From assembly GCA_963708515.1 (NCBI GenBank), contig CAVPSX010000011.1, positions 62,001-126,000 on the forward strand: DNA of 64,000 nucleotides. The letters run 5' to 3'. Numbering within the stretch: the first letter of the stretch is position 1; every line of letters begins with the position of its first letter. A program made the position numbers and the translations under genes. Below, in pieces: positions 8,019-16,603 of this stretch. The DNA comes from JAPLJM01 sp963708515. Lineage in GTDB: Bacteria; Desulfobacterota; Syntrophia; Syntrophales; Fen-1087. Under the pieces are notes generated by a model. It was not told where the DNA came from. It made no database searches and was given only the letters and a program-made list of their open reading frames with translations.

Positions 8019-8474
8019 ATGACGGAAGATACGAGAAACTGTTTTGTTCTGGAAGGGAAAATGGCCCTTCCGAATCAGTATTTTGCGGGACGTCTGGGAT
8101 CGCAATTCATCATCGCCCTGCGCGACCGGAAAAAGATCACGGGCGTCTGTTGCGAGAAGTGCAGCAAGACTTTCATTCCGCCCAGAGAGTACTGCGAACT
8201 CTGCTGGACAAAGATAGCCGACAAACGCGTAGATCTGGGCAGCGAGGGCGAGCTGGTCAATTATACCGTTGTGCGTTACAACGACAAGCATCTCCCGAAG
8301 AAGGCGCCCTACATCCTGGGGCAGATCAAATTGACCGGCGCGGATACGCCGCTGACGCACATCGTCACAGGCGTCGATCCCAAGGATGTGCGCGTGGGCA
8401 TGAAGGTCAAGGCGGTATTTGCAGAAAAGACGACCAACACGATCATGGATCTGGATCATTTTGAGCCGATATAA
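8019..8474 (+). CDS. DUF35 zinc-ribbon/OB-fold protein
   Basis: A 151-residue single DUF35 protein from ATG 8019, preceded by a perfect AAGGAGGAG site. The zinc ribbon is CCEKCSKTFIPPREYCELC near residues 44-62, then an OB fold with LVNYTVV and PYILGQIKL strands. As with its fused neighbour, it is expected to form a heteromer with one of the thiolase-like proteins, giving two thiolase/DUF35 pairs in one operon. The start was set at ATG 8019 because the frame upstream lies inside the previous gene. Confidence 0.85.
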   Translation: MTEDTRNCFVLEGKMALPNQYFAGRLGSQFIIALRDRKKITGVCCEKCSKTFIPPREYCELCWTKIADKRVDLGSEGELVNYTVVRYNDKHLPKKAPYILGQIKLTGADTPLTHIVTGVDPKDVRVGMKVKAVFAEKTTNTIMDLDHFEPI

Positions 8475-8497
8475 CTGAAAAGAAGGAGGAACACATC

Positions 8498-9370
8498 ATG
8501 GCCAAGGAAACGACTCCCGTCATCATCTGCGCGGCGCTGACCGGGGCGGCGACATCGAAACAAAACAATCCCAGCACCCCCTACACGATTGAAGAATTTG
8601 CCGAGGAGGCATACAAATGCCGGCAGGCCGGCGCGGCGATGGTCCACGTCCATGCCCGGACGGACGACGGCCAGCCGACGCATGAAATCGACCGCATTCA
8701 GGCCGTTTATGACGCCATCAAGCAGAAATGCCCCGATCTGCTCATCTGCCTGAGCTCCGCCGTGGGCATTTTCAAGACGCCGGAGCAGCGTCTGGCCCAG
8801 ATCATCGCCGTCAAGCCCGAAATGGCCTCCTACAATACCAACACCATGAATTTCAGCATCATCGACCGCAATACCGGGATGATCTTCTTCGATTACATCT
8901 TCGACAACACCTTCACGATGTTGCAGGACTTCGGCAAGGCCTTTGAAGAGAACAAGGTCAAGCCGGAAATCGAATGCTATGACATCGGCGGTCTCGACAA
9001 CACCATGCTCATCGCCAAGCAGGGCTTCTTCACGCAGCCCATGAATTTCAACTTTGTCTGGGGCGTCGCAGGCGGCCAGCATTTCCGGCCGGACGTGATG
9101 ATCGCCATGAAAAACGCCCTGCCGCCGGGCTCCAATTTCACCACATGCGCCGTCGGCCCGGAACAGTTCCCCGCCAACATGCTGTCCTGCATCCTGGGCG
9201 GCCACATGCGCGTGGGGCTCGAGGACAACACGCGCATGCCCAACAGCGAGCTGGCCAAGGGCAGCTTTGAGCAGGTGGAATGGTGCGTGAAAGTGGCCGC
9301 GGCCCTGAACCGCGAACCGGCAACGCCGAAGGAGGCCCGTGAAATCATGGGCATCCGCAAGGAAGCATAG
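8498..9370 (+). CDS. BKACE (DUF849) beta-keto acid cleavage enzyme
   Basis: A 290-residue TIM-barrel protein of the BKACE/Kce family, which converts a beta-keto acid plus acetyl-CoA into acetoacetate plus a new acyl-CoA using a bound zinc. The zinc motif MVHVHART is present, as are KPEMASYNTNTMNF and the late GGHMRVGLEDN. The position equal to Glu14 of Kce, used to bind the amino group of 3-keto-5-aminohexanoate, appears to be Ala here (TGAATSK against TGAETT), so the substrate is probably not a positively charged keto acid. It lies between the DUF35 genes and the dehydrogenases, with ribosome site AAGGAGG. Confidence 0.88.
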   Translation: MAKETTPVIICAALTGAATSKQNNPSTPYTIEEFAEEAYKCRQAGAAMVHVHARTDDGQPTHEIDRIQAVYDAIKQKCPDLLICLSSAVGIFKTPEQRLAQIIAVKPEMASYNTNTMNFSIIDRNTGMIFFDYIFDNTFTMLQDFGKAFEENKVKPEIECYDIGGLDNTMLIAKQGFFTQPMNFNFVWGVAGGQHFRPDVMIAMKNALPPGSNFTTCAVGPEQFPANMLSCILGGHMRVGLEDNTRMPNSELAKGSFEQVEWCVKVAAALNREPATPKEAREIMGIRKEA

Positions 9371-9443
9371 AAATGGCGCACGTCAACGGCGGCGCGGCAT
9401 GTGAATCCTCTGCCGGCCGCAGCATGGGATAAAGGAGAACACG

Positions 9444-10592
9444 ATGGATTTTTCATTCAACGATGAACAGCGCATGTTCCGGGAAACGGTCTATCGCTTC
9501 GTCAAGGAAGAGATCACGCCGCTCTGCGAGGAAGCGGATATCAAAGGTGAGTTCAGCTTCGACATCTGGCGCAAAATGGGCGAGATGGGCCTGCTGGGTC
9601 TGCCCGTTCCGGAGCAGTACGGCGGACAGGGGGCGGACATCGTCACCTGCTGCCTGGCCGGCGAAGCCGTGGGACACGCCGGTGCAGACGGCGGCCACAC
9701 GCTGGCCTGGGGCGCCCATACCTATCTGTGCGCGGCCAACATCATGCAACACGGAACGGAGGCGCAGAAAAAGAAATATCTACCCAAACTGGCCACCGGC
9801 GAGTGGATCGGCTGCATGGGGCTGACCGAACCGGGATGCGGCTCGGACGCCGCCGCCCTGACGACAACCGCAGTCCGCAAAGGGGACAAGTATATCCTGA
9901 ACGGCTCCAAGACCTTCATCACCAACGCCCCGCTGGCAGAAGTTTTTGTTGTCTTTGCTACGCTGGACAAGGCGCAGAAGCACAAGGGTATCACGACATT
10001 CATCGTGGAAAAGGGCTTCCCGGGGATTTCCACGGGAAAGCCGATGCACAAGATGGGCTGCCGTTGTTCCGTAACCTCTGAGGTTTTCTTCGAAGACTGC
10101 GAAGTCCCCGCAGAAAACTGTCTCGGCGGGGAAGGCCTGGGCTGGCTCATCGCCCTGGGCGGCGTGGAGTGGGACCGCAGTACGCTTTTGGCGCCGTTTC
10201 TCGGGGGCGGCCTGTTCATGATCGAGAATTGCGCCCGTTACGCCAATCAGCGCCGGGCCTTCAACCGACCGATCCGTGACTTTCAGTCCATCCAGAACCG
10301 CATCGCCGACATGAAAGTCTATATCGAGGCCTCAAAGCTGGCTGTATATCGCGTGGCCGCTTCCAAGGACAACGGCATGGCCCTGAATCCTCTTTATGCC
10401 GGAGTGAGCAAGGTTTACATGGGCGACAAGGGCTTTGAGATGTCCTCGGCGGCCGTCGATCTCTTCGGCGGATACGGCTATATCCATGAGTATCCGGTGG
10501 AGCGCGGGCTGCGGGATGCAAAGCTGGGGCAGCTGGGCGGCGGCACGTCGGATATTATGCGCATGATCCTTGCCCGGATCATGATGATGTAG
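9444..10592 (+). CDS. Acyl-CoA dehydrogenase 1
   Basis: 382 residues with the complete acyl-CoA dehydrogenase fold: MGLTEPGCGSDAAAL flavin/substrate loop, ANQRRAFNRPI, DLFGGYGYIHEYPVER and GGGTSDIMR. The position of the MCAD-type catalytic Glu (before GT) is Gly. In the alternative IVD/LCAD position the sequence reads WDR rather than LER, so Asp could be the base. An FAD enzyme oxidising an acyl-CoA at the alpha-beta bond is expected. The nearest ribosome site is AAAGGAG. It starts 73 bases after the BKACE gene and is followed 14 bases later by a second dehydrogenase. Confidence 0.87.
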   Translation: MDFSFNDEQRMFRETVYRFVKEEITPLCEEADIKGEFSFDIWRKMGEMGLLGLPVPEQYGGQGADIVTCCLAGEAVGHAGADGGHTLAWGAHTYLCAANIMQHGTEAQKKKYLPKLATGEWIGCMGLTEPGCGSDAAALTTTAVRKGDKYILNGSKTFITNAPLAEVFVVFATLDKAQKHKGITTFIVEKGFPGISTGKPMHKMGCRCSVTSEVFFEDCEVPAENCLGGEGLGWLIALGGVEWDRSTLLAPFLGGGLFMIENCARYANQRRAFNRPIRDFQSIQNRIADMKVYIEASKLAVYRVAASKDNGMALNPLYAGVSKVYMGDKGFEMSSAAVDLFGGYGYIHEYPVERGLRDAKLGQLGGGTSDIMRMILARIMMM

Positions 10593-10606
10593 GGGAGGAA
10601 CAATCG

Positions 10607-11761
10607 ATGAACTTTGAACTCAACGAAACACAGAAAAATCTGCACAAAACGATGGCCGCTTTTTTCCAGACGGAGATTCTGCCCGGCGCCGCCGCGCTCG
10701 ATACATGCCCCAAAGAACAGGCTGCCCCCGCCATCCGGGCCAACATGAAAAAACTCGGCGTCATCGGTTATCTGAATATTCTGCTCGAGGACGACCTGAT
10801 CAGCCAGTGCGTGGCCGGCGAGGAAGCGGCCCGGGCCTGCCCGTCCACGTTTATATCCGCCATGTCATCCGCGACGGCCTTCGGTCTCCCCGTCAAACGC
10901 TTCGGCGCCCCGACTCAGCATGAAAAATATCTACCCGGCATCGTCCGGGGCGATTACATCGGCGGCTTGGCCTGCACCGAGGCCGATGCAGGCTCCGATC
11001 TGGGCGGTATCCGGACCACCGCGGACAGGAAGGGTTCTCACTGGAACCTCAACGGATCGAAATACCTGGTCGCCAATGCCCCCATCGCCGATGCCCTGCT
11101 CGTGCTGGCCTGGACCGACCGCGCCGCCGGGCTGGATAAAGGCCTGACCTTCTTTATCGTTGAAAAAGACCTGAAGGGCATCACCATCGGGCCGCCGCTG
11201 GAAACAATGGGTCTGCGAGGCGCCCTGATCTCGGAAGTCGCCTTTGCAAGCTGCGAACTCGACGCCGATATGATCCTCGGTCATGAGACCGGCATGGGTT
11301 ACGCTCAGTTCACGCAGGTCATGGAATCTGTCAAGCTCGCGCTGTCGGCCATGTCCGTGGGGCTCGGCGTCGCCTGCATGGAAGATTCGACGGCCTACGC
11401 CAAGTCCAGAAAGGCCTTCGGAAAACCCATCGGTTTGTTTGAAGGGGTCGGCGCCAAGCTGGCGACGATGTTCACAGCAAACGACCTCGGCCGCATGCTG
11501 GCCTACCGGGCGGCCTGGGCCATGGAACAACAAGACCCGGAAAGCCCGGTGCTGACCGCCTGTGCCAAGCTGTTTTCGAGTGAGTCTGTCAATGAAATTG
11601 CAGATCTGGCCATGCAGGTGCACGGCGGGCACGGCTATCTGAAGGGATCGACGGTGGAGCGGCTTTACCGGGACGCCCGGTATGCGGTCATCGCTTACGG
11701 CACCTCGGAAATGCAGCGGGCCGCCATCGCCAAGGACAGCCTGGACAAGTTCAAGTCATAA
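10607..11761 (+). CDS. Acyl-CoA dehydrogenase 2 (possible non-catalytic subunit)
   Basis: 384 residues of the acyl-CoA dehydrogenase family (LACTEADAGSDLGG, AKSRKAFGKPI, VHGGHGYLKGSTVERLYRDA). At the MCAD-type Glu position it has Tyr (AYGTSEMQR), and at the IVD-type position Val (ESVKLAL), so neither known catalytic base is visible. Heterotetrameric dehydrogenases of steroid degradation (ChsE1-ChsE2, FadE28-FadE29) pair unlike subunits, one of which supplies no base. I infer a similar role here, with dehydrogenase 1 or 3 as the partner. Ribosome site GGGGAGG. Confidence 0.85.
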   Translation: MNFELNETQKNLHKTMAAFFQTEILPGAAALDTCPKEQAAPAIRANMKKLGVIGYLNILLEDDLISQCVAGEEAARACPSTFISAMSSATAFGLPVKRFGAPTQHEKYLPGIVRGDYIGGLACTEADAGSDLGGIRTTADRKGSHWNLNGSKYLVANAPIADALLVLAWTDRAAGLDKGLTFFIVEKDLKGITIGPPLETMGLRGALISEVAFASCELDADMILGHETGMGYAQFTQVMESVKLALSAMSVGLGVACMEDSTAYAKSRKAFGKPIGLFEGVGAKLATMFTANDLGRMLAYRAAWAMEQQDPESPVLTACAKLFSSESVNEIADLAMQVHGGHGYLKGSTVERLYRDARYAVIAYGTSEMQRAAIAKDSLDKFKS

Positions 11762-11774
11762 AGGGGAACAGCGC

Positions 11775-12914
11775 ATGTACGAGGAATATTTTTCAGAGGA
11801 ACATCACATCTTCCGGGGCACGGTCCGCAAGTTCATGGAAAAGGAAATAAAACCCCACATCGATCAATGGGAGGATGAGGAACTTTTCCCCGTTGAGCTT
11901 TACAGGAAAGCCACCGATGCCGGTCTTATGGGACTCGAGTATCCGGAGATTTACGGCGGCACGCCCTGCGACAAGTTCATGAACATCGTTTACACAGAAG
12001 AGATGATCGCATGCGGCTCCGTCGGTCTCGTGGCCGGGCTGGGAAGCTATGCCATCGCCATGCCGCCTGTGTTGAATCTCGGCACGGAAGCGCAGAAGCA
12101 GCAGTTTCTCGTACCCGTTTTGAAAGGAGAGAAAATCGCCGCTCTGGGCATCACGGAACCCAACACCGGCTCCGACGTCGCCAATATCCAGACGCGGGCC
12201 GTGCGGGACGGCAATGAATATATCGTCAACGGCGCCAAGACCTTCATCACGAGCGGCTGCCGCGCCCATTTCATCACAACCGCCGTGCGGACCGGCGGCC
12301 CCGGTTACAAAGGCGTTAGCCTGCTGATGATCGACGCTTCCACACCGGGCTTTGCCGTTTCTAAAAAAATCCGGAAAATGGGCTGGAACGCCTCTGATAC
12401 GGCAGAATTGAGTTTCACGGATTGCCTCGTTCCCGTTGAAAACATTCTCGGCGGCGAGGGACAGGGGTTTTTGGGCATCATGGTCAACTTCCAGAACGAG
12501 CGCCTCGCCCTGGCTGTCATGGCCCATGCCGTGGCCGCGCTGGCGCTGGAGGAATCCATCCGGTACGCCAAAACCCGTGAGGCCTTCGGCCGGTCCCTGA
12601 GCGGCTTCCAGGTCACGCGCCACAAGCTCGTGGACATGGCCACAAAAGTCGAGGTGGCCCGGCAGTTCAATTACCGGGTCGCCGCAAAGATGCAGGCCGG
12701 CCAGGATGCTATCCGGGATGTGTCCATGGCAAAGAATTTTGCCTGCGAGGTTTGCGACAAGGTGGTCTATGATGCTGTCCAGCTCCACGGTGGCTACGGC
12801 TGTGCCCGCGAATATGTGGTGGAGCGTCTCTACCGGGATTCGCGCATCCTGAGTATCGGCGGGGGCACCACGGAAATCATGAAGGAGATCATCGGCAAGG
12901 TTTCCCGGTTCTGA
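11775..12914 (+). CDS. Acyl-CoA dehydrogenase 3
   Basis: 379 residues from ATG 11775, after AAGGGG; an upstream in-frame extension lies inside the previous gene and is rejected. It has the family motifs LGITEPNTGSDVANI, AKTREAFGRSL, LHGGYGCAREYVVERLYRDS and GGGTTEIM. Gly stands at the MCAD-type base, but NERLALA supplies Glu at the isovaleryl/long-chain-type base position, so this is the subunit most clearly able to catalyse oxidation. Last gene of the operon; no clear terminator was seen in the next 90 bases. Confidence 0.87.
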   Translation: MYEEYFSEEHHIFRGTVRKFMEKEIKPHIDQWEDEELFPVELYRKATDAGLMGLEYPEIYGGTPCDKFMNIVYTEEMIACGSVGLVAGLGSYAIAMPPVLNLGTEAQKQQFLVPVLKGEKIAALGITEPNTGSDVANIQTRAVRDGNEYIVNGAKTFITSGCRAHFITTAVRTGGPGYKGVSLLMIDASTPGFAVSKKIRKMGWNASDTAELSFTDCLVPVENILGGEGQGFLGIMVNFQNERLALAVMAHAVAALALEESIRYAKTREAFGRSLSGFQVTRHKLVDMATKVEVARQFNYRVAAKMQAGQDAIRDVSMAKNFACEVCDKVVYDAVQLHGGYGCAREYVVERLYRDSRILSIGGGTTEIMKEIIGKVSRF

Positions 12915-13008
12915 CCACACAGGCCTGCATTCCATTATGATTTGACAATTCCGAATGTTGTGAAGGTCACCCCGCATTCCGGAGCCGGATTTACACCCCA
13001 TAATTTCA

Positions 13009-13037
13009 TTGACACAAGGGTGGGCCTGCCTTATACT
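13009..13037 (+). promoter_or_regulatory. Consensus promoter of the kefF-kefC pair
   Basis: TTGACA at 13009-13014 and TATACT at 13032-13037 are spaced by exactly 17 bases. They lie about 80 bases before the ATG of the KefF-like gene. Confidence 0.6.
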
Positions 13038-13114
13038 CTCGGCGCAAATAAATCATCATTTTATCAATTTTTCCGAATATTTCGGCGTAAGAAGGCAGGT
13101 TCCCGGATACCATC

Positions 13115-13726
13115 ATGCAACGCGTCCTTATCCTCTTTGCCCATCCCCGTTTTGAAAAATCACGGGTCAACCGGTCACTCCTGTCCGCCCTGCCCGTCTC
13201 TGAAAACATTACCCTGCACGATCTCTACGAGCATTATCCGGATTATAATATCGATGTCGAGTCTGAAAAAAAGTTGCTCCTTGCCCATGACATCCTGATC
13301 TGGCATCATCCTTTCTATATGTTTGGCGCCCCCGCCATTCTGAAGCAATGGATGGATCTGGTCCTCGAATACGGATGGGCCCATGGCGGAGGAGGGGAGG
13401 TCTTGACAGGCAAGACAGCACTGCATGCCGTCACAACCGGCGGGTCTCGGGAATCCTATAGCCGAGACGGCTTCAATCGCTTCACGATCCGTGAGTTCCT
13501 CCGGCCCTTTGAACAAACGGCACGTCTGTGCAAAATGACCTATCTTCCTCCCTATGCCGTCCAGGGAACCTACCGCCTGAGCGACGGGGATCTGTTACGT
13601 CATGCCGGGGATTACGCCCTCCTGTTACGGTTGTTGTCCGGCAGCCCTTACCGGAAGGAAGAACTGGCGCGATTTGACTTTCTGAACGACTGGCTTGCAA
13701 CCCTGCAAATGGAGGGAGGGACGTGA
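13115..13726 (+). CDS. KefF/KefG-like NAD(P)H oxidoreductase
   Basis: A 203-residue flavodoxin-like quinone reductase. The N-terminal VLILFAHPRFEKSRVNRSLL is the FMN-binding loop; WHHPFYMFGAPAILKQWMD and GKTALHAVTTGG are the other hallmark blocks. Members of this group bind and activate Kef K+/H+ efflux systems when electrophiles modify glutathione. Overlap of its TGA with the GTG of the KefC-like gene (four bases) supports that partnership. Whether glutathione is made by this organism cannot be seen here. Confidence 0.85.
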   Translation: MQRVLILFAHPRFEKSRVNRSLLSALPVSENITLHDLYEHYPDYNIDVESEKKLLLAHDILIWHHPFYMFGAPAILKQWMDLVLEYGWAHGGGGEVLTGKTALHAVTTGGSRESYSRDGFNRFTIREFLRPFEQTARLCKMTYLPPYAVQGTYRLSDGDLLRHAGDYALLLRLLSGSPYRKEELARFDFLNDWLATLQMEGGT

Positions 13727-15582
13727 CCGAAGGATTCCTTTTCCAGGCCCTCATCTATCTTACCGCGGCCATCCTCTGTGTTCCCATCGCCAAACGGCTG
13801 GGCATGGGCTCTGTTCTGGGCTATCTCCTTGCTGGGGTTGCCATAGGCCCTTTTGCCCTTGGCTTCATTGGCCGTGAAGGCCAGGACATCATGCATTTCG
13901 CCGAGTTCGGCGTTGTCATGATGCTTTTCTTGATCGGCCTCGAATTGGAGCCTTCTCATTTCTGGCGCATGCGCCATCAAATCATCGGCATGGGGGGCAT
14001 GCAGGTCATCGCCACGGCGACATGCATCTGCGGGGGCTTGATCCTGCTCAACTTTAACTGGAAAACGGCCCTTGCCGCCGGCCTCGCCATGGCCATGTCC
14101 TCAACGGCCATTGTGTTACAATCATTGAAAGAGAAGGGCCTGGGAGACACCCTGGCGGGGAGGGGCTCTTTCGCCGTCCTCCTTTTTCAGGATATCGCCG
14201 TGATTCCCATCCTGGCCTTGCTGCCTCTGTTGGCCGTGACGTCGGGCCATACCACAGCAGTTCAAAACCAGACGATCATCGCAGGGTTGCCCGGCTGGTT
14301 ACAGACGGCAGCGGTTCTGGGGGCCATGGGATCCGTTTTTGTTGGCGGGCGCTATATCATCGTCCCCCTGCTCCGGTTGGCGGCGGGGACCCATTTAAGA
14401 GAAATCCTCACAGCCGCCGCTTTGCTGATTGTCATTGCCACGGCCTTCCTGATGCAATTGGTCGGACTGAGTCCGGCTTTGGGAACATTCATGGCGGGGG
14501 TCGTCCTGGCCAACAGTGAATTCCGCCACGAGCTGGAAAGCGACATCGAACCATTCAAGGGCCTGCTCCTGGGACTGTTCTTTATCGCTGTCGGTGCCTC
14601 GATCAACTTCAAGCTTCTGATCGAAGGGCCTTTTGAAATTTTTTCCATGGTATTTGCCGTCATCGCCGTTAAGACCATTATCCTCATCGGAACGGGAAAG
14701 GTTTTCAAGATATCCTTCGATCAGAATCTGATCTTTGCCCTGGGCTTGTCCCAGATCGGGGAGTTCGCTTTTGTCCTTTTTTCTTTCATGCATCAGCTGC
14801 ATATCCTGCCGGACCAGATGGCGGATAGAATGATGGCCGTCACAGCCCTCAGTATGACCATAACGCCGCTGTTGCTTTTCATCAATGAAAGGTTCATCCT
14901 TCCCCGGTTTGGAACCAGGGAAGCAGAGACAAGAGAAGCGGATGTCATCAGTGTCCGGCATCCTGCCATTATCGCCGGTTTCGGAGATTTCGGCAGCACC
15001 ATCGGGCGGTTCCTCCGAGCGAACGGGGTCGAGGCCACCATCCTCGACAACGATTCGGATCGCGTCGATCTGTTGAGAAAGATGGGGTTCAAGGTCTTCT
15101 ACGGCGACGCCACTCGCCTCGACATCCTCAAGTCCGCGGGGGCACAGGAGGCCCGGCTCCTGATCATCGCCGTCGCCGATTCATTCACCCATTTCAACCT
15201 CATCGAAAAGGTCAGAAAGCACTATCCCCATCTTGATGTCATGGCAAGGGTGAAAGACCGTCACGAAGCCTATGAAATGATCGAGATGGGCGTAAAAGAC
15301 ATTTACCGGGAATCCATCGACGCCTCCGTGCGCCTCGGGGTGGATGCCCTGGTCAAGCTGGGATACCGACGTTATGCGGCGACCCGAGCCGGTCAGAATT
15401 TCATGAAGTACGATGAGGCGGCGCTGCTCAAGCTGGCCCCGCATCACCATGACGAGAAGTCTTACATCCACAATGCACGGGAACAGATCACGCTGCAGGA
15501 AAAACTCCTTGCCAATGACCGGGAGGTTAACCCGGTCAGCAACGATCATGCCTGGGACAGTGAGTTGCGGTCGGACCAATAG
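13723..15582 (+). CDS. KefB/KefC-like K+/H+ antiporter
   Basis: 619 residues. Residues 1-385 form a CPA2 antiporter with about 12 membrane helices (GSVLGYLLAGVAIGP, VMMLFLIGLELEP). A TrkA-N Rossmann domain follows near 405-520 (IIAGFGDFGSTIGRFLRANG, then ILDND), and the C-terminus is charged. It should export K+ in exchange for H+, gated by nucleotide and the KefF-type partner. Start GTG 13723 overlaps the preceding stop and follows GGAGGGA. No RCK_C domain is visible. Confidence 0.88.
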   Translation: MTEGFLFQALIYLTAAILCVPIAKRLGMGSVLGYLLAGVAIGPFALGFIGREGQDIMHFAEFGVVMMLFLIGLELEPSHFWRMRHQIIGMGGMQVIATATCICGGLILLNFNWKTALAAGLAMAMSSTAIVLQSLKEKGLGDTLAGRGSFAVLLFQDIAVIPILALLPLLAVTSGHTTAVQNQTIIAGLPGWLQTAAVLGAMGSVFVGGRYIIVPLLRLAAGTHLREILTAAALLIVIATAFLMQLVGLSPALGTFMAGVVLANSEFRHELESDIEPFKGLLLGLFFIAVGASINFKLLIEGPFEIFSMVFAVIAVKTIILIGTGKVFKISFDQNLIFALGLSQIGEFAFVLFSFMHQLHILPDQMADRMMAVTALSMTITPLLLFINERFILPRFGTREAETREADVISVRHPAIIAGFGDFGSTIGRFLRANGVEATILDNDSDRVDLLRKMGFKVFYGDATRLDILKSAGAQEARLLIIAVADSFTHFNLIEKVRKHYPHLDVMARVKDRHEAYEMIEMGVKDIYRESIDASVRLGVDALVKLGYRRYAATRAGQNFMKYDEAALLKLAPHHHDEKSYIHNAREQITLQEKLLANDREVNPVSNDHAWDSELRSDQ

Positions 15583-15622
15583 GACCAGCAGGGAACGACA
15601 AATGATCCGCGCCGCTATCCGC

Positions 15623-16201
15623 TTAAAGCATCCGGATGTAAAGACCCGGACGGCCCTTTTTCATGTAAAGAGCATCCTGGTCGCCTGAAGTAAATCCTTG
15701 GCACGCCTCCTGCCAGATGATAAAGATCAGATTGTCCACCAGGACTTCCTCACACCGGTCCTTCTTGTATGCACGTTTGGCCAGCGCACCGCCTTGATCC
15801 ACCGGTTTCTCGGCCAGGGGGTACTGTTTCAGGAGGCGACGGCCACGGGCGCCCTCCGGCTCATCATTCAAGCAAATGAGATGACCGAAAACGGTACCGA
15901 GGTCCTGCGTCCTGGAAACCTTGTTTTTCCAGACCTCCCTCGCCGTTTCGTAGTGTTCCAGGATTTTTTTGATCAGATCGGTCAGCGCTGCCTTTTGCTT
16001 TGCCTCATGACTCTCCATATACATCTGAACTTCCACCCGCGCGTCTGCCACGGCCAGAACATATTCATTGTAACTGATCCCCATATCCGCCCTGGCTTCA
16101 ATGCGTTTGAGCGCCTTGACCGCGTCGCGTGCAGACTGGCCGTGAGCAGCCGGTATGATAAAAATCGAAATCAACAGCGATACAAGGATGATCTTTTTCA
16201 T
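15623..16201 (-). CDS. Secreted hypothetical protein
   Basis: 192 residues starting MKKIILVSLLISIFIIPAAHG, a clear Sec signal peptide. The mature part is helical and charged (about 60 residues near ARVEVQMYMESHEAKQKAALTDL), with three later cysteines. No family is recognised. Its ATG overlaps the stop of the upstream small gene (ATGA), and AGGAGGG precedes it, so the two are translated together on the minus strand. The location after the KefC gene is convergent, not functional evidence. Confidence 0.65.
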   Translation of the reverse strand: MKKIILVSLLISIFIIPAAHGQSARDAVKALKRIEARADMGISYNEYVLAVADARVEVQMYMESHEAKQKAALTDLIKKILEHYETAREVWKNKVSRTQDLGTVFGHLICLNDEPEGARGRRLLKQYPLAEKPVDQGGALAKRAYKKDRCEEVLVDNLIFIIWQEACQGFTSGDQDALYMKKGRPGLYIRML

Positions 16202-16425
16202 AGTCCCTCCTGATAGGCAGTATTACTCCTGCTGATTATTGATTTGCCTTCATTTCTTTTAATGAAACCGATGAGAAATTCAATATCAACCGGCGACAGA
16301 TCGAATTTGATAACCGCTGTCTCGACCGGTTTCTGCAGCGGTCGATCCGATTTTTCCTCAAGATTCATGGAAGCCCACTTGATTACCTTTTGAATGTCTT
16401 CCTCTTCGGGTATGATTGTTGCCAC
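16198..16425 (-). CDS. Small hypothetical protein (75 aa)
   Basis: The start is taken as GTG at 16425, six bases after AGAGAGGA; the open frame further upstream has no start with a ribosome site. The product (VATIIPEEEDIQKVIKWASMN...) is acidic and helical with a FDLSPVDIEFLIGFIKRN segment. No signal peptide or family is visible. Its stop overlaps the ATG of the secreted protein downstream, so the pair probably forms an operon. Confidence 0.6.
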   Translation of the reverse strand: MATIIPEEEDIQKVIKWASMNLEEKSDRPLQKPVETAVIKFDLSPVDIEFLIGFIKRNEGKSIISRSNTAYQEGL

Positions 16426-16603
16426 GGCATATCCTCTCTGATCCGATAAGATATTGATATAACTATTCAATATCAAACAGTAGTTTTTATTTTTATCATA
16501 ATCCCCAGAAGAAGACCATTGAAAAATGCGGTTGCAAAAACTTGACCTCTTAGTTAACTTATGCAAGTGAATGAACAAAGATTATAAAGGAGCACAGACG
16601 CTT

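Noticed and set aside
11793..13001. Long minus-strand open frame (402 codons) opposite acyl-CoA dehydrogenase 3
   Set aside because: Antisense shadow of a well-supported gene, with no recognisable motifs.
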